This document shows positions 5,755 through 7,699 of a stretch of DNA of 7,699 bases, one piece after another. Each line of letters begins with the position of its first letter. The first letter of the stretch is position 1. The position numbers and the translations under genes were made by a program. The stretch is from Puia dinghuensis (GTDB lineage Bacteria; Bacteroidota; Bacteroidia; Chitinophagales; Chitinophagaceae): contig JAMFRX010000589.1 in assembly GCA_026224995.1 (NCBI GenBank), forward strand, positions 1 to 7,699, written 5' to 3'. A model generated the notes under the pieces. It had not been told where the DNA came from. It made no database searches and saw only the letters and a list, made by a program, of their open reading frames with translations.

Positions 5755-6807
5755 ATGCAGACCAGATGGCGGATTACCTATAAAAGTGTTGCGCAGCACC
5801 TTCTTTTCTGGGCGGCTCTAATGCTCTATCAGGCGATAAGCTACGGCTGGGAGTACACCGACGAATTCACCTTCAAGCTCGCGCCAGCCCTGCTGACCGC
5901 CGGAATACCTGTGACAATATTGTTGACTTATATCAACTTATATCTGCTAATGCCTGCTTATTATTATCATCAGCAATATATCCGGTATGCTATAGCTATT
6001 ATAGTCCTGCTGCTGGCTGGTGGAGTGCTCGTCAGGTATCTGACCTATGAATTTGTTATCCCCTGGGAGCGCCTGCATAACCCGGAACGCTACCGCCAGG
6101 AAAATAAGAATTTCTGGATACCGGTGCGCATCCTGAGAGTCTCGCTGGAACCCTATCCAATCATTGCCTTGACGATGCTGCTGAAGCTGATGAACAATGC
6201 GTACCACAGTCAAAAGGATCTCCGCGAGCTGGAAAAGGAAAAGTTCTCAGCCGAAATGCGGCTGCTGAAGGCACAGATAAATCCCCACTTTTTTTTCAAT
6301 ACCCTGAACAGCTTATATGGCCTGGCGCTTAAAGGGTCGGAGAAAACAGCCAGGGTCGTATTGCGGCTTTCCGAATTGATGCATTATATGCTTTATGAGG
6401 CGCGTGCCGATAAAGTGCTGCTGAAAGATGAGATCAGTCACCTGGAGAATTATATCGGCATCGAACAGATGCGTTTTGCCGACCGGCTGGATATTTCCTT
6501 TGAATATTCGGGGGATATTTCAGGTAAAATGATCGCCCCTCTGCTGCTGCTGCCTTTTATAGAGAATGCATTTAAGCATGGGCTTACGGATCAGACCGGC
6601 TGGATCACGATAACGTTGAAGGTAATAAGCGATCGGCTTTATTTAAAAGTTGAAAATAGCAATAGCCCGGAACCTAAGAAAAGCAGTCACGGACTGGGTC
6701 TTGAAAATGTCAAAAGGCGGCTGGAGCTGAGCTATGCCGGTAAATACGACCTGCACCTTATCGAAAAAAAAGAAGTATTCCAGGCGGATCTTAAGCTTGA
6801 TCTATGA
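5755..6807 (+). CDS. LytS/AlgZ-type sensor histidine kinase (His_kinase family)
   Basis: The 350-residue membrane kinase has about four hydrophobic segments (near 13-30, 43-67, 77-100 and 127-147), then a short coiled-coil-like linker (LRELEKEKFSAEMRLLKAQ, about 156-174). The kinase core is of the LytS family: QINPHFFFNTLN at 174-185 with the phospho-accepting His178, LSELMHYML at 205-213, LENYIGIEQMR at 230-240, the ATP-binding N box PFIENAFKHG at 267-276 with Asn271, and the G box HGLGLENVKRRL at 312-323. No recognisable extracellular sensor domain is present, so the signal may be detected in the membrane. These kinases autophosphorylate and pass phosphate to LytTR regulators. The stop codon overlaps the regulator ATG by four bases (ATGA), showing translational coupling and a two-gene operon. 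The ATG at 5755 gives a sensible N-terminus ahead of the first membrane segment. Confidence 0.93.
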   Translation: MQTRWRITYKSVAQHLLFWAALMLYQAISYGWEYTDEFTFKLAPALLTAGIPVTILLTYINLYLLMPAYYYHQQYIRYAIAIIVLLLAGGVLVRYLTYEFVIPWERLHNPERYRQENKNFWIPVRILRVSLEPYPIIALTMLLKLMNNAYHSQKDLRELEKEKFSAEMRLLKAQINPHFFFNTLNSLYGLALKGSEKTARVVLRLSELMHYMLYEARADKVLLKDEISHLENYIGIEQMRFADRLDISFEYSGDISGKMIAPLLLLPFIENAFKHGLTDQTGWITITLKVISDRLYLKVENSNSPEPKKSSHGLGLENVKRRLELSYAGKYDLHLIEKKEVFQADLKLDL

Positions 6808-7523
6808 AGAAGATAAACTGTTTAATAGCGGATGACGAACAGCTGGCCAGGGAGATCCTGGAGAACTATGTTCAGCGCTTAGACAAATTATATCTGGCAG
6901 GCACCTGCTCAAATGGCGCCGAAGTTTATAATACGCTGGGCAACCAGTCTATAGACTTGCTATTTCTCGATATACAAATGCCGCAGCTCACAGGGATCGA
7001 GCTATTGCGCACATTAAAGGATCCGCCTGCTGTAATTTTAACTACCGCTTATCGTGAGTATGCTGTAGAAGGCTATGAGCTGAATGTGATCGACTACCTG
7101 CTTAAGCCCGTTTCCTTTGAACGATTTCTAAAGGGGATTGACAAGTATGAATCCGTCATTAATCTCCGCAGCATCGTAAGCGTCGATACCGTGGCAGCAT
7201 CGGATAATGTTCAGGAAGCCTTCATGTATATCAGGTCCGATAAAAAAATGGTCAAGGTTTCGTTAAAGGACCTGCTGTATATTGAAGGCGTGAAGGATTA
7301 CGTTAAGCTGTATCTGATTAACAAAACGATCATAACGTATCAGACATTAAGCTATTTTGAGGAGAAGCTCTCCGCCAATCACTTTGTCCGCATTCACCGC
7401 TCCTATATCGTTTCGCTCAAACATATCGATGCTTATTCGGCAGCACAGGTTGAGATCGGAAAGACCAGCCTGCCAATAGGCAGCTCATATGTAAAGGATA
7501 TAATGAAAAGGCTGGAATTATAA
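6804..7523 (+). CDS. LytTR family response regulator
   Basis: The 239-residue cytoplasmic regulator has an N-terminal receiver domain (1 to about 118) and a C-terminal LytTR DNA-binding domain (about 138-236). The receiver residues are intact: Asp10 and Asp11 in IADDEQLAREI, phosphoacceptor Asp56 in LLFLDIQMP, Thr80 in ILTTAYREYAVEGY, and Lys101 in DYLLKPVSF. The LytTR domain shows KVSLKDLLYIEGVKDYVKLY at 151-170 and FVRIHRSYIVSLKHID at 194-209, matching the family's beta-strand DNA-binding fold. LytTR regulators usually bind direct repeats of about nine bases upstream of target genes; I found no clear such repeat here. It is paired with the kinase through a four-base overlap. Length is normal for the family. 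Targets are unknown; the adjacent hydrolases are possible but unsupported. Confidence 0.95.
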   Translation: MKKINCLIADDEQLAREILENYVQRLDKLYLAGTCSNGAEVYNTLGNQSIDLLFLDIQMPQLTGIELLRTLKDPPAVILTTAYREYAVEGYELNVIDYLLKPVSFERFLKGIDKYESVINLRSIVSVDTVAASDNVQEAFMYIRSDKKMVKVSLKDLLYIEGVKDYVKLYLINKTIITYQTLSYFEEKLSANHFVRIHRSYIVSLKHIDAYSAAQVEIGKTSLPIGSSYVKDIMKRLEL

Positions 7524-7540
7524 CGATCAGTTAGGCCATT

Positions 7541-7699
7541 CTACACCCCGAACAGTTTCAGGCCTTCCGCCGCATACTTCTTAACTTGCTTATCGGCGCT
7601 GATGAATGTATAATTATTACGGATAGCCTGCCAGATCAGCATCCGGTCGAAGGGGTCTTTATGGTGGGTAACCTGGAGCAGATGATAGGTGCTGGCATC
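7541..7699 (-). CDS. PIN-domain protein, VapC-like toxin (partial, N-terminus outside window)
   Basis: Fifty-two codons and a TAG stop (7543-7541) are visible; the frame is open at the right edge. The sequence THHKDPFDRMLIWQAI followed by TFISADKQVKKY matches the C-terminal half of type II VapC toxins, where the DPFDR-LI-QA segment and the later Asp in the S/T-x-D motif supply active-site acidic residues for metal-dependent RNA cleavage. The end of the protein (AAEGLKLFGV) is where family members normally stop. An antitoxin gene would usually lie directly upstream, beyond the window, so it cannot be seen. The gene converges on the LytTR regulator with a 17-base gap that holds no obvious terminator. 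Confidence 0.85.
   Translation of the reverse strand, partial: DASTYHLLQVTHHKDPFDRMLIWQAIRNNYTFISADKQVKKYAAEGLKLFGV

Noticed and set aside
1..7699. tRNA, rRNA, CRISPR array, insertion sequence or riboswitch
   Set aside because: I saw no tRNA-like cloverleaf, no spaced direct repeats, no transposase motifs or flanking inverted repeats, and no known aptamer pattern. By-eye reading cannot exclude a divergent RNA.

Overview
The window looks like chromosomal DNA from a member of the Bacteroidota, most likely the Chitinophagaceae or a close relative. The support is an ECF sigma factor of the FecI type common in that phylum, a LytS-type kinase with a LytTR regulator, signal peptides ending in Ala-Gln, -7 boxes resembling TAnnTTTG, and little Shine-Dalgarno signal. 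This placement is inference; no marker gene is present.

Layout. Positions 1-312 (minus) hold the N-terminal two thirds of an ECF sigma factor, running off the left edge. It diverges from a short plus-strand ORF (389-595) with a signal-peptide-like start. Between them is a 33-bp near-perfect palindrome lying over two symmetric candidate promoters. A secreted NodB/CE4-type polysaccharide deacetylase follows (646-1476, plus), closed by a clear intrinsic terminator at 1509-1530. Positions 1531-1780 hold no recognised gene and end at a second strong hairpin (1780-1810).

Three minus-strand genes come next, read right to left: a secreted transglutaminase-like protein (5540-4635), a PhnB-like VOC protein (4514-4077), and a five-part secreted GH27 alpha-galactosidase (4061-1842). 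The last two are 15 nt apart and probably co-transcribed. After a 214-nt gap come a LytS-family sensor kinase and a LytTR response regulator (5755-7523, plus), overlapping by four bases. The right edge cuts through a convergent minus-strand gene whose visible 52 residues match the C-terminal end of a PIN-domain (VapC-like) toxin.

How the genes may work together. The deacetylase and alpha-galactosidase fit a glycan-degrading lifestyle, but there is no SusC/SusD pair here, so this is not a visible polysaccharide utilisation locus. The kinase and regulator form a complete signalling pair whose targets cannot be read from the window. I found no mobile element, CRISPR array, RNA gene or convincing new multigene system. 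The least ordinary item is the palindrome with its mirrored promoters at 319-381.
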